Notes: generated from the letters alone by a model not told the origin. A stretch of 64,000 bases of DNA from Pseudomonas nicosulfuronedens (GCF_005877905.1 NZ_SWDV01000014.1:124001-188000); one strand, 5' to 3'. Counted from the first letter of the stretch, positions 45,353 through 54,976 are shown. Program-made: numbers and translations.

Positions 45353-46531
45353 TCAACGCCCGCGCTGCAACACCAGGATGCGCGACAGCAGTTCGTCGCG
45401 GTCGATGTAGCAACCCTGCAGGTGCCGTTCGCCGCTGGCCGGGTCGAACGCGGTGCGGGCGTGCAGGGTGCGGCGGTTGTCGAAGCACCACATCTGCCCG
45501 GCACGCAGCTTCTGTTGCAGGCGGAAGCGCGGATCGCGGGTCAGCGAGAGGAAGGCGCGCCACGCGTGGTACAGCGCCTCCATGCGCTCGGCCGGTGCGT
45601 CGAAGGGACCGCGCAGGAAGTTGGCGATGCGGATTTCACTGATCTCGCCCCGCGCGTCCAGCGCGATCACCGGCGCCAGGCAACGGTAGTCGCTGCGGCG
45701 GTCCTTGTTGCGGAATTCGATGGGCATCTCGCAGAGCGTGCGGAAGTCTTCCGGCGCTTCGTCGCGCAGCGCCTGGGCGATGGCAAAACCGTCGACGAAC
45801 ACGCTGTCGCCGCCGTCGGCGTTGTTCACCAGGCAGTGCAGGAATTGCAGGCCCGGTTGCAGCTCGCGGGTCGGCAGGTCGGTGTGCAGCGGCAGGTTGA
45901 AGGCAGTATAGGCGTTGCTGTCGGCGGCGGCGGCCTTGGACTTCACGTCGAACAACACGCCGAAGTTGGTCTCGCGGATGAAGGCGATGCGCTGGGCGAT
46001 GCGGTGCAGCGAGCCGGGTGCGGTGGGCACGCCATCCACGCGACTGAGGCCGAGGTCGCGCAGCGCGAGCATCCACTCCAGCAGCGCCGAGTCGTCCTCC
46101 ATCAGCTGGTCGTGCTGGAACACCGGCACTTCGAAGTCGCGGCGCCAGACGCGGGTGGTCTGATGTGCGGCCAGGCGTTCGGCGCGGGAGTCATCGTCAT
46201 AGGCATGGGCGCGCAGCCATCCTGGGTCGAATTGGCTGCGGTGTCCATCGCTCCAGTGCACACACAGGTAGCCCAGTTCGATGGCGGCCCGCTCGGGGGC
46301 GAGGTCGGCGGGCACGTCGATGATCTCCAGCACCTGCTCACGGGTAACCGCGTAGACGCATTCGCCGCACGGGCAGTTGTCGCGCAGCCATTGGTGATGG
46401 AAGGGGCTGACCCGGCCGTCGTCCCAGACCAGGTCGAGGCGGTCTGCCTGCGGACGCAGCGAGGTCAGCGCGGCGGTCTGTGGATAAGTGCGCCAGTCGG
46501 CGATGGTGGGACGTTCCAGCGTCGTTTCCAT
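45353..46531 (-). CDS. Gamma-butyrobetaine dioxygenase (hydroxylase)
   Basis: A 392-residue Fe(II)/2-oxoglutarate oxygenase of the BBOX1/TMLH family. The N-terminal domain has the Zn-binding Cys cluster LRDNCPCGECVY. The oxygenase domain has the iron-binding HxD (NLPLHTDLP) and distal His in NRRTLHARTAF, with a nearby Arg for 2-oxoglutarate. It hydroxylates gamma-butyrobetaine to L-carnitine. Last gene of the minus-strand caiX-cdhCAB cluster, 13 bp after the esterase, so gamma-butyrobetaine could feed directly into carnitine breakdown. Confidence 0.87.
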   Translation of the reverse strand: METTLERPTIADWRTYPQTAALTSLRPQADRLDLVWDDGRVSPFHHQWLRDNCPCGECVYAVTREQVLEIIDVPADLAPERAAIELGYLCVHWSDGHRSQFDPGWLRAHAYDDDSRAERLAAHQTTRVWRRDFEVPVFQHDQLMEDDSALLEWMLALRDLGLSRVDGVPTAPGSLHRIAQRIAFIRETNFGVLFDVKSKAAAADSNAYTAFNLPLHTDLPTRELQPGLQFLHCLVNNADGGDSVFVDGFAIAQALRDEAPEDFRTLCEMPIEFRNKDRRSDYRCLAPVIALDARGEISEIRIANFLRGPFDAPAERMEALYHAWRAFLSLTRDPRFRLQQKLRAGQMWCFDNRRTLHARTAFDPASGERHLQGCYIDRDELLSRILVLQRGR

Positions 46532-46544
46532 GCTCTTCTCCTTG

Positions 46545-47474
46545 TCAGCTCAGGCTGCGGCGCAGGGCCGCGATCAAGGCGCCGCGCAGGGCATCCACTT
46601 CCGCCACGCGACGAGCGCGCAGGCAGCCATGGACGAGGCCGGCTCCGGGGAAGTAATCCACGGCCACGCCCGCTTCACGCAGGCGGTCGCGGTACAGCGC
46701 GCCGTCGTCGCGCAATGGGTCGAACTGGGCGACGGCGATGAAGGCCGGCGGCAGGCCGCCGAGGTCCTCGGCCAACAGTGGCAGCGCCAGCGGGTCACGC
46801 CAGTCGGCGGTGCGCGAAAGGTAAGCGGCGAGGTAGTCGTCAACGGCGGCGCTGGTCATCAGCGGCGCGTCGGCGCAGGTGGTGCGCGAGGGGGTGTCGA
46901 GGTTACCCAGCGCGGGGTAGATCAGCGCCTGGCTCAGTGGCAATGCTTCACCACTGCCGCGCAGGGCCAGGCAAAGCGCGGCGGCGAGGTTGGCGCCGCC
47001 GCTGTCGCCGGCCACAGCGATGCGGGACTTGTCCACAGGCTCGCCGAGGCCGTCCTGGTGAATGCGTCGCCAGGTGTCGAGGCAATCGTTGAGGGCGGCG
47101 GGATAAGGGTGCTCGGGCGCCAGCCGGTAGCTGATGGCGACCACCAGTGCGCCCAGCTCGGCAGCCAGGGGAATGCAGATCATGTCGTGGCTGCGGGCGC
47201 TGCCCAGCACCCAGCCGCCACCATGGATGTAGAACACCGTGGGCCAGCCTTTCGCCGGCGGCGCGCCTTCAGGCCGGTACAGACGCAGCTCGACCAGACC
47301 TTCGGGGCGAATGTCGCGGACCCGCAGGCCCGGCGGAACCGATGGCGCAAACGCCGCCGCCATGCGCTCGTAGTTTTCCCGCTGGGCATCGAGCGTCGGG
47401 CCGGCCAGTGGGTGAGCCTCCGTCTCGGCGACGAAGGCCTGCATGGCATCCGACAGCGGATAGCGCCGGTTCAT
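46545..47474 (-). CDS. Alpha/beta hydrolase (HSL family esterase)
   Basis: A 309-residue hormone-sensitive-lipase-type hydrolase. HGGGWV oxyanion motif near residue 84, nucleophile GDSGGANLA at about 152, and a C-terminal GLVHGCL with the catalytic His. No signal peptide. It ends 13 bp before the oxygenase gene and starts 5 bp after cdhB. From memory PA5384 is a lipolytic enzyme in the PAO1 carnitine operon. A role in hydrolysing acylcarnitines is plausible but unproven. Confidence 0.83.
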   Translation of the reverse strand: MNRRYPLSDAMQAFVAETEAHPLAGPTLDAQRENYERMAAAFAPSVPPGLRVRDIRPEGLVELRLYRPEGAPPAKGWPTVFYIHGGGWVLGSARSHDMICIPLAAELGALVVAISYRLAPEHPYPAALNDCLDTWRRIHQDGLGEPVDKSRIAVAGDSGGANLAAALCLALRGSGEALPLSQALIYPALGNLDTPSRTTCADAPLMTSAAVDDYLAAYLSRTADWRDPLALPLLAEDLGGLPPAFIAVAQFDPLRDDGALYRDRLREAGVAVDYFPGAGLVHGCLRARRVAEVDALRGALIAALRRSLS

Positions 47475-47479
47475 GCCGC

Positions 47480-47953
47480 TCAGCCCGGCAGGCCGATGAC
47501 GCGGCCAACGTAGTCTGGACGCGGCAGTGGACGATGGGCTTCGGCCAGCGCCAGCACGCGCTCGAGCACCACACCTTCGAAGGGTGCAGAGCGCGCACCT
47601 CCCTCGAGATTCACGTGCAGCAGCATCTGCTCGCTGGCGGCCAGGGCGAGGTCTTCGCCGGCACGGTGCAGGCTGTGGAAAACGTGCAGGCGCTTGCGAT
47701 CGTGGGCGATCAGCTGGGTGCGCACTTCAACCTTCTCGCCCTCCTTCACCTCGTGCAGGTAGTTGAGGTGCACTTCGAGGGTGAACAGGGAATCGTGGGT
47801 CGCGGCGCGATGCTCAGCGTCGAGGCCCAGATGGTCCATCAGGGCGTCGGTGGCGTAGCTGAACAGCAGCAGGTAGAAGGCGTCGCGCAGGTGGCCGTTG
47901 TAGTCGGTCCACTCGGCGAGGATGGGGGTTTCGCAGGTTTTCAGGGCGTGCAT
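47480..47953 (-). CDS. cdhB: Betainyl-CoA thioesterase CdhB
   Basis: A 157-residue hotdog thioesterase of the 4HBT family. WTDYNGHLRDAFYLLLFSYATDALMDHLG carries the N-terminal active-site region with Asp in place of the D17-like residue. It releases glycine betaine from betainyl-CoA formed by CdhC. The assignment rests on its position between cdhA and the esterase and on the family. A CTCTCCC repeat separates it from cdhA. Confidence 0.82.
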   Translation of the reverse strand: MHALKTCETPILAEWTDYNGHLRDAFYLLLFSYATDALMDHLGLDAEHRAATHDSLFTLEVHLNYLHEVKEGEKVEVRTQLIAHDRKRLHVFHSLHRAGEDLALAASEQMLLHVNLEGGARSAPFEGVVLERVLALAEAHRPLPRPDYVGRVIGLPG

Positions 47954-47970
47954 GGTTTCGCGTCCGTGAT

Positions 47971-48004
47971 GCCCTCACCCCAACCCTCTCCCAGGGGGAG
48001 AGGG
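47971..48004. repeat. CTCTCCC-family repeat between cdhA and cdhB
   Basis: CCCTCACCCCAACCCTCTCC then CAGGGGGAGAGGG, a short palindromic element within the operon. Confidence 0.75.
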
Positions 48005-48035
48005 GGTGGTTCGGAGCAGGTGGTGAACCGTGAGG

Positions 48036-49001
48036 TTAGTCGGCGAAGGCGAAGCCGTGTTTCGACTTGGTTTCCTTGATGGCACCGAGCACTGCCAGCA
48101 GGCAATCGTCGCGGTAGCGTTCCAGCTCGGCGATGCTGCGTGAGCCTTGCTGTTCGCTCGTGCCTTCCACCACGCGGTCGATCAGGGTCTCGGTCAGCTC
48201 CGGGGCGGGCAGGTAGGTCCAGGGCAATTGCAACGCCGGGCCGAACTGGGCCATGAAGTGGCGCATCCCGGCATTGCCGCCGGCCAGGGTGTAGGTGAGG
48301 AAGGTGCCCATGAAGGACCAGCGCAGGCCGGCGCCGAAGCGGATCGCATCGTCGATCTCACCGGTGCTGGCGATGCCGTCGTTGATCAGGTGCAGCGCCT
48401 CGCGCCAGAGCGCTTCGAGCAGGCGGTCGGCGATGAAGCCGGGGACTTCCTTGCGCACGTGCAGCGGCCGCATGCCGAGGGATTCGTAGACCTGGATGGC
48501 GGCCTGCACGGCTTCGGGCGCGGTCTTCGCACCGCCCACCACTTCCACCAGCGGCAGCAGGTACACCGGATTGAACGGGTGTCCGACCACGCAGCGCTCG
48601 GGGTGCGTGGCGTCGGCGTAGAACTCGCTGGGCAGCAGGCCCGAGGTGCTGGAGCCGATCAGGGCGTTGGGCTTGGCGGCGGCGCTGATCTTGGCGTGCA
48701 GTTCGCATTTCAGATCCAGGCGCTCGGGGGCGCTTTCCTGGATGAAGTCGGCATCACGCACGCACTCCTCGATGGTGGCGACGAAGCGCAGGCGATCCTG
48801 CGCAGCGCCAGGGGCGAGGCCGGCCTTTTCCAGCGCCGGCCAGGCGTTGGCGATGCGCGCGCGCAGCGCGGCTTCGGCGCCGGGTGCCGGGTCCCAGGCC
48901 ACGACGTCGAGGCCATGGGCCAGGGCGCGGGCGACCCAGCCGCTGCCGATGACGCCGCTGCCGAGGGCGGCAAAGGTTTTGATTTGGGTAATGAAGGACA
49001 T
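48036..49001 (-). CDS. cdhA: L-carnitine 3-dehydrogenase CdhA
   Basis: A 321-residue NAD+-dependent dehydrogenase of the 3-hydroxyacyl-CoA dehydrogenase superfamily. The N-terminal Rossmann motif is [22 protein letters not shown] and [11 protein letters not shown] follow, then [18 protein letters not shown] with the catalytic His. It oxidises L-carnitine to 3-dehydrocarnitine. Placed between cdhC (142 bp upstream, across a REP) and cdhB. The C-terminus lacks a fused thioesterase, in keeping with a separate cdhB. Confidence 0.9.
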   Translation of the reverse strand: MSFITQIKTFAALGSGVIGSGWVARALAHGLDVVAWDPAPGAEAALRARIANAWPALEKAGLAPGAAQDRLRFVATIEECVRDADFIQESAPERLDLKCELHAKISAAAKPNALIGSSTSGLLPSEFYADATHPERCVVGHPFNPVYLLPLVEVVGGAKTAPEAVQAAIQVYESLGMRPLHVRKEVPGFIADRLLEALWREALHLINDGIASTGEIDDAIRFGAGLRWSFMGTFLTYTLAGGNAGMRHFMAQFGPALQLPWTYLPAPELTETLIDRVVEGTSEQQGSRSIAELERYRDDCLLAVLGAIKETKSKHGFAFAD

Positions 49002-49032
49002 GGATGGCTCCAGCAGGAATGGGGGATTACCT

Positions 49033-49111
49033 GTAGGAGCGAGCTTTCTCGCGAACCCGCCCAGCTCTTGAGCGGCCGGTTGACTCTGTTCGCGAGCAAG
49101 CTCGCTCCTAC
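49033..49111. repeat. REP-like inverted repeat inside the carnitine cluster
   Basis: GTAGGAGCGAGCTTTCTCGC (one change) and the common right arm, between cdhC and cdhA. Confidence 0.88.
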
Positions 49112-49143
49112 GAAGGGCGTGGCGGTCAGTTCGTACGGTGGAA

Positions 49144-50028
49144 TCAGCGCGGCTTGAGGTTCATCTTCCTGCGCCCCTCGACCGGGGTCAGGGCACGGCC
49201 GCCCAGGCGCTCGATGATCTCAATGGCGCGTTCGACCAGTTGGCCGTTCGTGGCATGCACGCCGCGGTCGAGCCAGATGTTGTCTTCCAGGCCGACCCGC
49301 ACGTTGCCGCCCAGCAGCATCGCCTGGGCGACCATGGGCATCTGCGAGCGGCCGATGCCGAAGCCGGCCCAGGTCAAGCCGTCGGGGATGTTGTCGGCCA
49401 TGGCCTTCATGGTGGTGGTGTCCGCCGGGGCGCCCCACGGGATGCCCAGGCAGATCTGGATCAGCGGGTCTTCCAGCAGGCCTTCCTTGAGCATCTGTTT
49501 GGCGAACCAGAGGTGGCCGGTGTCGAAGATCTCCAGCTCGGCCTTCACACCCAGCTCGGTGATGCGCTTGGCGCCAGCGCGCAGCTGGGCGGGGGTGGAG
49601 ACGTAGATGAAGTCGCCGTCGCCGAAGTTCAGGGTGCCGCAGTCCAGGGTGCAGATTTCCGGCAGCAGTTCCTCGACGTGCTTCAGGCGCTCCAGGGGGC
49701 CGACCAGGTCGGTGCCGGCGCCGAACTCCAGCGGCTGTTCACCCTCGCCGATCTGCAGGTCGCCGCCCATGCCGGCGGTGAGGTTGATGATGACGTCGGT
49801 GTCGCTCTCGCGGATGCGCTCGACCACTTCGCGGTAGAGCTTCACGTCGCGGCTGGGCTTGCCGGTCTGCGGGTCGCGGACGTGGCAGTGGGCGACGGTG
49901 GCGCCGGCCTTGGCAGCCTCGATGGCGGCGGCGGCGATTTCCTTGGGGGTGACGGGAATGGCCGGGTGCTTGCCGACGGTGTCGCCGGCGCCGGTCACCG
50001 CGCAGGTGACAATGACTTCGTAATTCAC
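49144..50028 (-). CDS. cdhC: 3-dehydrocarnitine:acetyl-CoA trimethylamine transferase CdhC (BKACE family)
   Basis: A 294-residue beta-keto acid cleavage enzyme (DUF849). The metal-binding [15 protein letters not shown] is near residue 47, NLTAGMGGD near 82 and a [11 protein letters not shown] strand near 128. GTG 50028 ([13 protein letters not shown]) is the natural start; upstream sequence is not protein-like. It cleaves 3-dehydrocarnitine with acetyl-CoA to acetoacetate and betainyl-CoA. Follows caiX by 73 bp. Confidence 0.9.
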   Translation of the reverse strand: MNYEVIVTCAVTGAGDTVGKHPAIPVTPKEIAAAAIEAAKAGATVAHCHVRDPQTGKPSRDVKLYREVVERIRESDTDVIINLTAGMGGDLQIGEGEQPLEFGAGTDLVGPLERLKHVEELLPEICTLDCGTLNFGDGDFIYVSTPAQLRAGAKRITELGVKAELEIFDTGHLWFAKQMLKEGLLEDPLIQICLGIPWGAPADTTTMKAMADNIPDGLTWAGFGIGRSQMPMVAQAMLLGGNVRVGLEDNIWLDRGVHATNGQLVERAIEIIERLGGRALTPVEGRRKMNLKPR

Positions 50029-50101
50029 GGTGGCAGTCCTTCTTCGGGTCGAACGAACCCACTGCGCGCCGGGCGACGCGCAGGGAGTTGCTGGGAGAGG
50101 G

Positions 50102-51040
50102 TTACTTGAGCGAAGCCTGGACGGCGGCGAGGCCGTCCTTGCCATCAAAGGTGGTCACGCCGTCAAGCCAGGCCTTGAGCGGCTCGGGGTTCTGTTTCAG
50201 CCAGGCCTTGGCGGCGTCCACCGGCTGGCTGCGGTCGAGGATCGGCACCATCACCTGGCTGACCTGCTCGCTGCTGAACTTGAGGTTGTGCAGCAGCTTG
50301 GCGACGTTGCCGCACTGCACCTGGTAGCCGCCGGCGGTCATGATGGAGACAGTGGCGGAGCCTTCGTCGGGGCCGAACACGTCGTCGCTGCCGGTGAGGT
50401 ACTTCATGTCGATCTGCAGGTTCATCGGGTGCGGCTTCCAGCCGAAGAACACCACCCACTGCTTGCGCTTGATGGCGCGCTTGACCGCGGTGAGCATGCC
50501 GGCCTCGCTGGACTCGACGATCTGGAAGCCCTTCAGGCCGAACTTGTCGTCGGCGATCATCTTCGCGGTGATGCGGTTGGAGCCGCTGCCGGGCTCGATC
50601 AGGTAGATCTTGTTGCCCAGCTTGTCCTTGAACTTGGCGATGTCGGCGAAGGTCTTCAGACCGCCGTCGTAGACGTAGGTCGGCACGGCGTAGGTGGACT
50701 GCGCGTCGGGCAGGGTCGGCGGGGTGATGACGTCGATCTGCTGCTTGTCGAGGTAGGGTTTGGCCACCGGCTGCATGGTGGGCTGCCAGTAGCCGAGGAA
50801 GACGTCGAGCTGCTTGTCGGCCATGCCGGCGAGGATGATCTGCTGCGAGGCGCTGGTCTGCTTGACCTTGTAGCCCAGGCCGTCGAGCACGGCTTCGGCC
50901 ACGGCGCTGCTGGCCACGACGTCGGTCCAGTTCACCGTGCCCATACGCACGTTCTGGCACTGGGCGGGCTCGGCGGCCCAGCTGGTACTGGCGACGAGCA
51001 TCAGCGCGGCACAGCCGAGCGCTTGGATCGATAGCTTCAT
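50102..51040 (-). CDS. caiX: Carnitine-binding periplasmic protein CaiX
   Basis: A 312-residue quaternary amine SBP. Signal peptide 1-23 ([24 protein letters not shown]). Family landmarks: [37 protein letters not shown] and FGWKPHPMN. It is more distant from CbcX than the second binding protein is. No transporter genes are adjacent; as known for P. aeruginosa CaiX, it would use CbcWV. First gene of caiX-cdhC-cdhA-cdhB-esterase-hydroxylase; divergent from cdhR. Confidence 0.9.
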   Translation of the reverse strand: MKLSIQALGCAALMLVASTSWAAEPAQCQNVRMGTVNWTDVVASSAVAEAVLDGLGYKVKQTSASQQIILAGMADKQLDVFLGYWQPTMQPVAKPYLDKQQIDVITPPTLPDAQSTYAVPTYVYDGGLKTFADIAKFKDKLGNKIYLIEPGSGSNRITAKMIADDKFGLKGFQIVESSEAGMLTAVKRAIKRKQWVVFFGWKPHPMNLQIDMKYLTGSDDVFGPDEGSATVSIMTAGGYQVQCGNVAKLLHNLKFSSEQVSQVMVPILDRSQPVDAAKAWLKQNPEPLKAWLDGVTTFDGKDGLAAVQASLK

Positions 51041-51143
51041 GACTTCTCCCTCAAGGCCTTTGCGGCGTTGGTTATCGTTTTTGTAGGTCATGGCCCTCAC
51101 GGGGGCTGAAGAACAAATTACGCAGGCGCTGCCCCGGAGAATC

Positions 51144-51178
51144 GCACAGCGGCGACCAGCTCTTGCACAGCAGCGACC
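51144..51178. promoter_or_regulatory. 21-bp-phased direct repeat between caiX and cdhR, putative CdhR operator
   Basis: GCACAGCGGCGACC (51144-51157) and GCACAGCAGCGACC (51165-51178) differ at one base and start exactly 21 bp apart. They lie 104-138 bp from the caiX start and 85-119 bp from the cdhR start. Confidence 0.65.
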
Positions 51179-51262
51179 TCCCCGATTGCCAGGGCGACAT
51201 CCATGGTTCATAAGCAAGGGCAGGCTGCCACGACGCCGCCCTCCCATCGCACGGTACCCGCC

Positions 51263-52261
51263 ATGTCCCAAGACTTCTGGTTCCTGCTATTGCCCGGTTT
51301 TTCCGTGATGGGCTTCGTCTCCGCGGTGGAGCCGCTGCGGGTAGCCAACCGCTTTCGCGGCGAGCTGTACCGCTGGCACCTGATGAGCCTGGACGGCGGG
51401 CCGGTGCTGGCCAGCAACGGCATGTCAATGAACGCCGACAGCGGCCTGGAGGCCTTGCGCGAAGGCGACACGCTGCTCGTGGTGGCCGGCTTCGAACCGC
51501 TGCGCGCCTGCACCCCGGCACTGCTGCACTGGCTCAAGCGCCTGGACCGCGACGGCGTGACCCTGGGCGGCATCGACACCGGCAGCTTCGTGCTGGCCGA
51601 GGCCGGCCTGCTGCAGCGCCAGCGCTGCACAGTGCACTGGGAGGCGCTGGACGCCTTCCGGGAGACTTATCCACAGGTGCAGGCGACCCAGGAACTCTTC
51701 GAGATCGACGGACCGCGCATCACCTCCGCCGGCGGCACCGCGTCCATCGACCTGATGCTCGACCTGATCGCCCAGGCCCACGGGCCGGAACTGGCGGTGC
51801 AGGTATCGGAGCAATTCGTGGTCGGGCGCATCCGCACCCGCCAGGATCACCAGCGCCTGCAGGTCGCCAGTCGCTATGGCGTTTCCAACCGCAAGCTGGT
51901 GCAGGTGATCGGCGAGATGGAGCGGCATACCGAGCCGCCGCTGACCACGCTGGAGCTGGCCGAGCGCATCCAGGTGACCCGGCGCCAGCTCGAACGGCTG
52001 TTCCGCCTGCACCTGAACGACACGCCATCGAACTTCTACCTCGGCCTACGCCTGGCCAAGGCCCGGCAACTGCTGCGTCAGACCGACATGAGCGTGCTGG
52101 AGATCGGCGTGGCCTGCGGCTTCGAGACGCCCTCGTATCTGTCGCGCAGCTATCGGGCGAAGTTCGGCGTATGTCCGAGCCAGGATCGGGTGGGGTTGCG
52201 CAAGGTGGCGGGCAATTCTGGAGCTGTGGCCAAGAGCCCCTCTCCCCAGCCCTCTCCCTGA
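51263..52261 (+). CDS. cdhR: AraC-family carnitine catabolism regulator CdhR
   Basis: A 332-residue GATase1-like AraC regulator, homologous to GbdR. It begins MSQDFWFLLLPGFSVMGFVSAVEPLRVANRF; the C-terminal HTHs have LELAERIQVTRRQLERLFRLHL and IGVACGFETPSYLSRSYRAKFG. ATG 51263 is preferred over 51203. The last ten residues (AKSPSPQPSP) and the TGA stop are encoded by a CTCTCCC repeat. It activates caiX-cdhCAB in response to carnitine in P. aeruginosa. Confidence 0.9.
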   Translation: MSQDFWFLLLPGFSVMGFVSAVEPLRVANRFRGELYRWHLMSLDGGPVLASNGMSMNADSGLEALREGDTLLVVAGFEPLRACTPALLHWLKRLDRDGVTLGGIDTGSFVLAEAGLLQRQRCTVHWEALDAFRETYPQVQATQELFEIDGPRITSAGGTASIDLMLDLIAQAHGPELAVQVSEQFVVGRIRTRQDHQRLQVASRYGVSNRKLVQVIGEMERHTEPPLTTLELAERIQVTRRQLERLFRLHLNDTPSNFYLGLRLAKARQLLRQTDMSVLEIGVACGFETPSYLSRSYRAKFGVCPSQDRVGLRKVAGNSGAVAKSPSPQPSP

Positions 52262-52345
52262 AGGGAGAGGGAGTAGTCCCAGCCGGCTGACACCCAGGTT
52301 TCATCCTGCACCGAACGGTCCCCTCTCCCTTCAGGGGGAGGGATC
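52228..52345. repeat. CTCTCCC-family repeats forming the 3' end of cdhR and beyond
   Basis: CCCTCTCCCCAGCCCTCTCC then CTGAAGGGAGAGGG at 52240-52272, with the cdhR stop inside; a second copy CCCCTCTCCCTTCAGGGGGA at about 52320-52340. Confidence 0.8.
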
Positions 52346-52477
52346 GGCGTAACACCGGCAGCAGGAGCGTTCTCAGGAGCACTTGGCAATATCTGTGGGA
52401 TCACCGTCATTTACCCATCCGCCGGCCGGGTGGAGGATGGGCATCAGGTTCCTCACCCGCGAATCCAGGAGACCACC

Positions 52478-52948
52478 ATGAGCGAAGCCCGCCCCCCTCT
52501 GCCGCCCTTCACCCGCGACACCGCCATTCAGAAAGTCCGTCTCGCCGAGGACGGCTGGAACAGCCGCGATCCCCACCGTGTCTCACTGGCCTATACGCCG
52601 GACAGCCGCTGGCGCAACCGCGCGACCTTCGTCCAGGGCCGCGAGCAGATCGTCCAGTTCCTCACCGCCAAGTGGGTGCGCGAGCAGCAGTACCGACTGA
52701 TCAAGGAGCTCTGGGCTTTCACCGACAACCGCATCGCCGTGCGCTTCGCCTACGAATGGCACGACGACTCGGGCAACTGGTTCCGCTCCTACGGCAATGA
52801 GAACTGGGCGTTCGACGAGAACGGCCTGATGTTCGAGCGCCACGCCAGCATCAACGACCTGCCGATCAGCGCGGACGAGCGCCTGTTCCATTGGCCGCAG
52901 GGGCGCCGGCCGGACGATCATCCGTCGCTCAGCGACCTGGGCCTGTAG
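52478..52948 (+). CDS. SnoaL/NTF2-like protein (DUF1348)
   Basis: A 156-residue cytoplasmic protein of the nuclear transport factor 2-like fold. It has the DUF1348 hallmarks [38 protein letters not shown] and [29 protein letters not shown] before ATG 52478 fixes the start. Function unknown; members are often near oxidoreductase or stress genes. A single gene flanked by repeats. Confidence 0.85.
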   Translation: MSEARPPLPPFTRDTAIQKVRLAEDGWNSRDPHRVSLAYTPDSRWRNRATFVQGREQIVQFLTAKWVREQQYRLIKELWAFTDNRIAVRFAYEWHDDSGNWFRSYGNENWAFDENGLMFERHASINDLPISADERLFHWPQGRRPDDHPSLSDLGL

Positions 52949-52984
52949 GGGCAGATATCCACAGGAGTACGCCTGTGGCACACC

Positions 52985-53065
52985 GTAGGATGGCGTGGAG
53001 CGAAGCGATACCCATCGATTGCCGGTTGGGCCGTTGATGGGTATCGCAAGCTCCACCCATCCTAC
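52985..53065. repeat. TACCCATC-family inverted repeat
   Basis: GTAGGATGGCGTGGAGCGAA...GATACCCATC facing GATGGGTATCGCAAGCTCCA...CATCCTAC. Confidence 0.85.
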
Positions 53066-53115
53066 GAATGAGTTTCCCGGTGGCTGTGGGAGCGAGATTG
53101 CTCCTACGAAGAGCC

Positions 53116-53190
53116 GTAGGGCGCATAACGCGCCAGCGTTATCCGCCGCAAAGAGCCGGCGGATAACCTGTTCCAGGTTATTCGCCCTAC
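53116..53190. repeat. Third-family inverted repeat (GTAGGGCG...CGCCCTAC)
   Basis: GTAGGGCGCATAACGCGCCA...ATCCGCC facing GGCGGATAACC...GGTTATTCGCCCTAC. Half of it recurs at 19227-19265. A degenerate REP half (GGGAGCGAGATTGCTCCTAC) lies just before it. Confidence 0.75.
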
Positions 53191-53200
53191 GACTTCGCTA

Positions 53201-54829
53201 TCAGGCTGGCACGGCGTGGGCGGGAGCCGCTGCATGCTCGCGGCTGTCCTCCAGGATCATCGCCGCCGCGCGCTCGCCGAGCATGATGCAGGGCGCGTTG
53301 GTGTTGCCGCTGATCAGTGTCGGCATGATCGACGCGTCCACTACGCGCAGGCCCTTCAGGCCGTGCACGCGCAGGCGCAGGTCGACCACTGCCAGCGAGT
53401 CTTCACCCATCTTGCAGGTGCCCACCGGGTGGAACACGGTGGCGGCGTATTCGCGCAGGTGCTCCAGCAGTTGCTCATCGGTCTGTACCTGCGGGCCGGG
53501 GAGCATCTCGGCACCACGGATACTGTCGAATTCCGGCTGGGCAAGGATCTTGCGCGCCAGCTTGACACCCTCCACCAGCACGCGGCCATCCTCCTCGTTG
53601 GCGAGGAAGTTGTAGTCGATCTCGATGTCGCCACCCGGCTTCACACGCAGTTCGCCGATGCTTTTCGGACGCAGTACGCACGTGTGCACGGCATAGCCAT
53701 GGCCCCACTCGAACAGGCGGCCACGGTGGCTGCGATAGCCGGGCACGAAGTGGAACTGCACGTCGGCCAGCGAATCGGCCAACGGCGTACGCGCGAAGCC
53801 ACCGGCCTCGACGTAGTTGGTGGTCAGCCAGCCCTTCTTCGCCAGCAGGTACTTGAACGGCGAGAGCAGGATCTGCGGCAGCGAGCCGAGGGAGAAGCCC
53901 AGGCTCAGCGGGCTCGGCGAGCGCACGGTGACCAAGCCATCGAGATGGTCCTGGAGGTTCTTGCCCACGCCCGGCAGGTCGTGTTTCACCGGGATGCCGG
54001 CGGCCTTCAGCTCGGCAGCCGGGCCGATGCCGGAAGCCAGCAGGATCTGCGGCGAGCCGAGGGCGCCGGCGGTGAGGATCACCTCGCGGCGCGCCAGCAG
54101 GCGTTCGCCGCTGCGCAGTTCGAGGCCGGTGACGCGCTCGCCTTCGAGCAGCAGGCGGCCGACCTGGCGGTCGGTCAGTACGGTGAGGTTGGGGCGCTGC
54201 AACGGCGCGACGAAGGCGCGGTAGCTGCTCAGGCGCTTGGCGTCCTTCTGGGTCACGTTGTAGATGCCCACGCCCTCGAATTCGCGGCCGTTGAAGTCAT
54301 CGTTGCGGCGCAGGCCAAGGTGCCCGGCAGCCTTGATGAACAGGTGCGACAGCGGGTTGGGATCGCGCGGCTTGTCCACCACCAGCTCACCGAGGGTGCC
54401 GTGCAGCGCCGGGTCCTGGCCGAGCAGGTTGCGTTCGGATTTCTTGAAGAACGGCAGCACGTCCTTCCAGCCCCAGCCGGGGCAGCCTTCGGCTTCCCAG
54501 CGGTCGTAGTCGGAGGCGTGGCCGCGGATGTAGATCATGCTGTTCATCGAGCTGGAGCCGCCCAGGGCCTTGCCACGCGGGCAATGCAGCGAGCGGTTGT
54601 TCAGGCGCTGCTGCGGCGCGGAGTAGAAGTTCCAGCTGAACACCTTGCTCTTGTACAGCGTGATGGTGCCGGCCGGGGTCTGCACGCGCGGGCTGGCGTC
54701 GCTGCCACCGGCTTCCAGCAGGCAGACGCGCACGGCCGGGTCGGCGCTCAGGCGGTTGGCCAGTACGCAACCGGCGGAGCCAGCGCCAACGATGAGGTAG
54801 TCGTAGGTGGAGTCGTTGGAGTGGGACAT
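53201..54829 (-). CDS. GMC family oxidoreductase (choline/alcohol dehydrogenase type)
   Basis: A 542-residue FAD enzyme of the BetA/AlkJ branch. The ADP-binding DYLIVGAGSAGCVLANRLS is at residue 9, PRGKALGGSSSMNSMIYIRGH at about 85-105, the second GMC signature TAGALGSPQILLASGIGP at about 255, and the C-terminal active site HPVGTCKMG and SGNTNAPCIMLGERAA. True BetA is slightly longer and sits with betB/betI, absent here, so an alcohol dehydrogenase with a quinone or other acceptor is as likely as choline dehydrogenase. Confidence 0.87.
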   Translation of the reverse strand: MSHSNDSTYDYLIVGAGSAGCVLANRLSADPAVRVCLLEAGGSDASPRVQTPAGTITLYKSKVFSWNFYSAPQQRLNNRSLHCPRGKALGGSSSMNSMIYIRGHASDYDRWEAEGCPGWGWKDVLPFFKKSERNLLGQDPALHGTLGELVVDKPRDPNPLSHLFIKAAGHLGLRRNDDFNGREFEGVGIYNVTQKDAKRLSSYRAFVAPLQRPNLTVLTDRQVGRLLLEGERVTGLELRSGERLLARREVILTAGALGSPQILLASGIGPAAELKAAGIPVKHDLPGVGKNLQDHLDGLVTVRSPSPLSLGFSLGSLPQILLSPFKYLLAKKGWLTTNYVEAGGFARTPLADSLADVQFHFVPGYRSHRGRLFEWGHGYAVHTCVLRPKSIGELRVKPGGDIEIDYNFLANEEDGRVLVEGVKLARKILAQPEFDSIRGAEMLPGPQVQTDEQLLEHLREYAATVFHPVGTCKMGEDSLAVVDLRLRVHGLKGLRVVDASIMPTLISGNTNAPCIMLGERAAAMILEDSREHAAAPAHAVPA

Positions 54830-54899
54830 GGGGGCTCCCTTTGGAGTGTGGCGTGAAGGGTTGAGGGGCAAGCTCACACCCCGCCGCAACACCCAACCT

Positions 54900-54976
54900 G
54901 TAGGAGCGAGCTTGCTCGCGAACAAACTCACCGGCAGGTTCAGCGTTGGGCGGTTCGCGAGCAAGCTAGCTCCTAC
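54900..54976. repeat. REP-like inverted repeat
   Basis: Complete copy with one change in the right arm (GCAAGCTAGCTCCTAC), between the ATPase stop and the GMC start. Confidence 0.9.
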
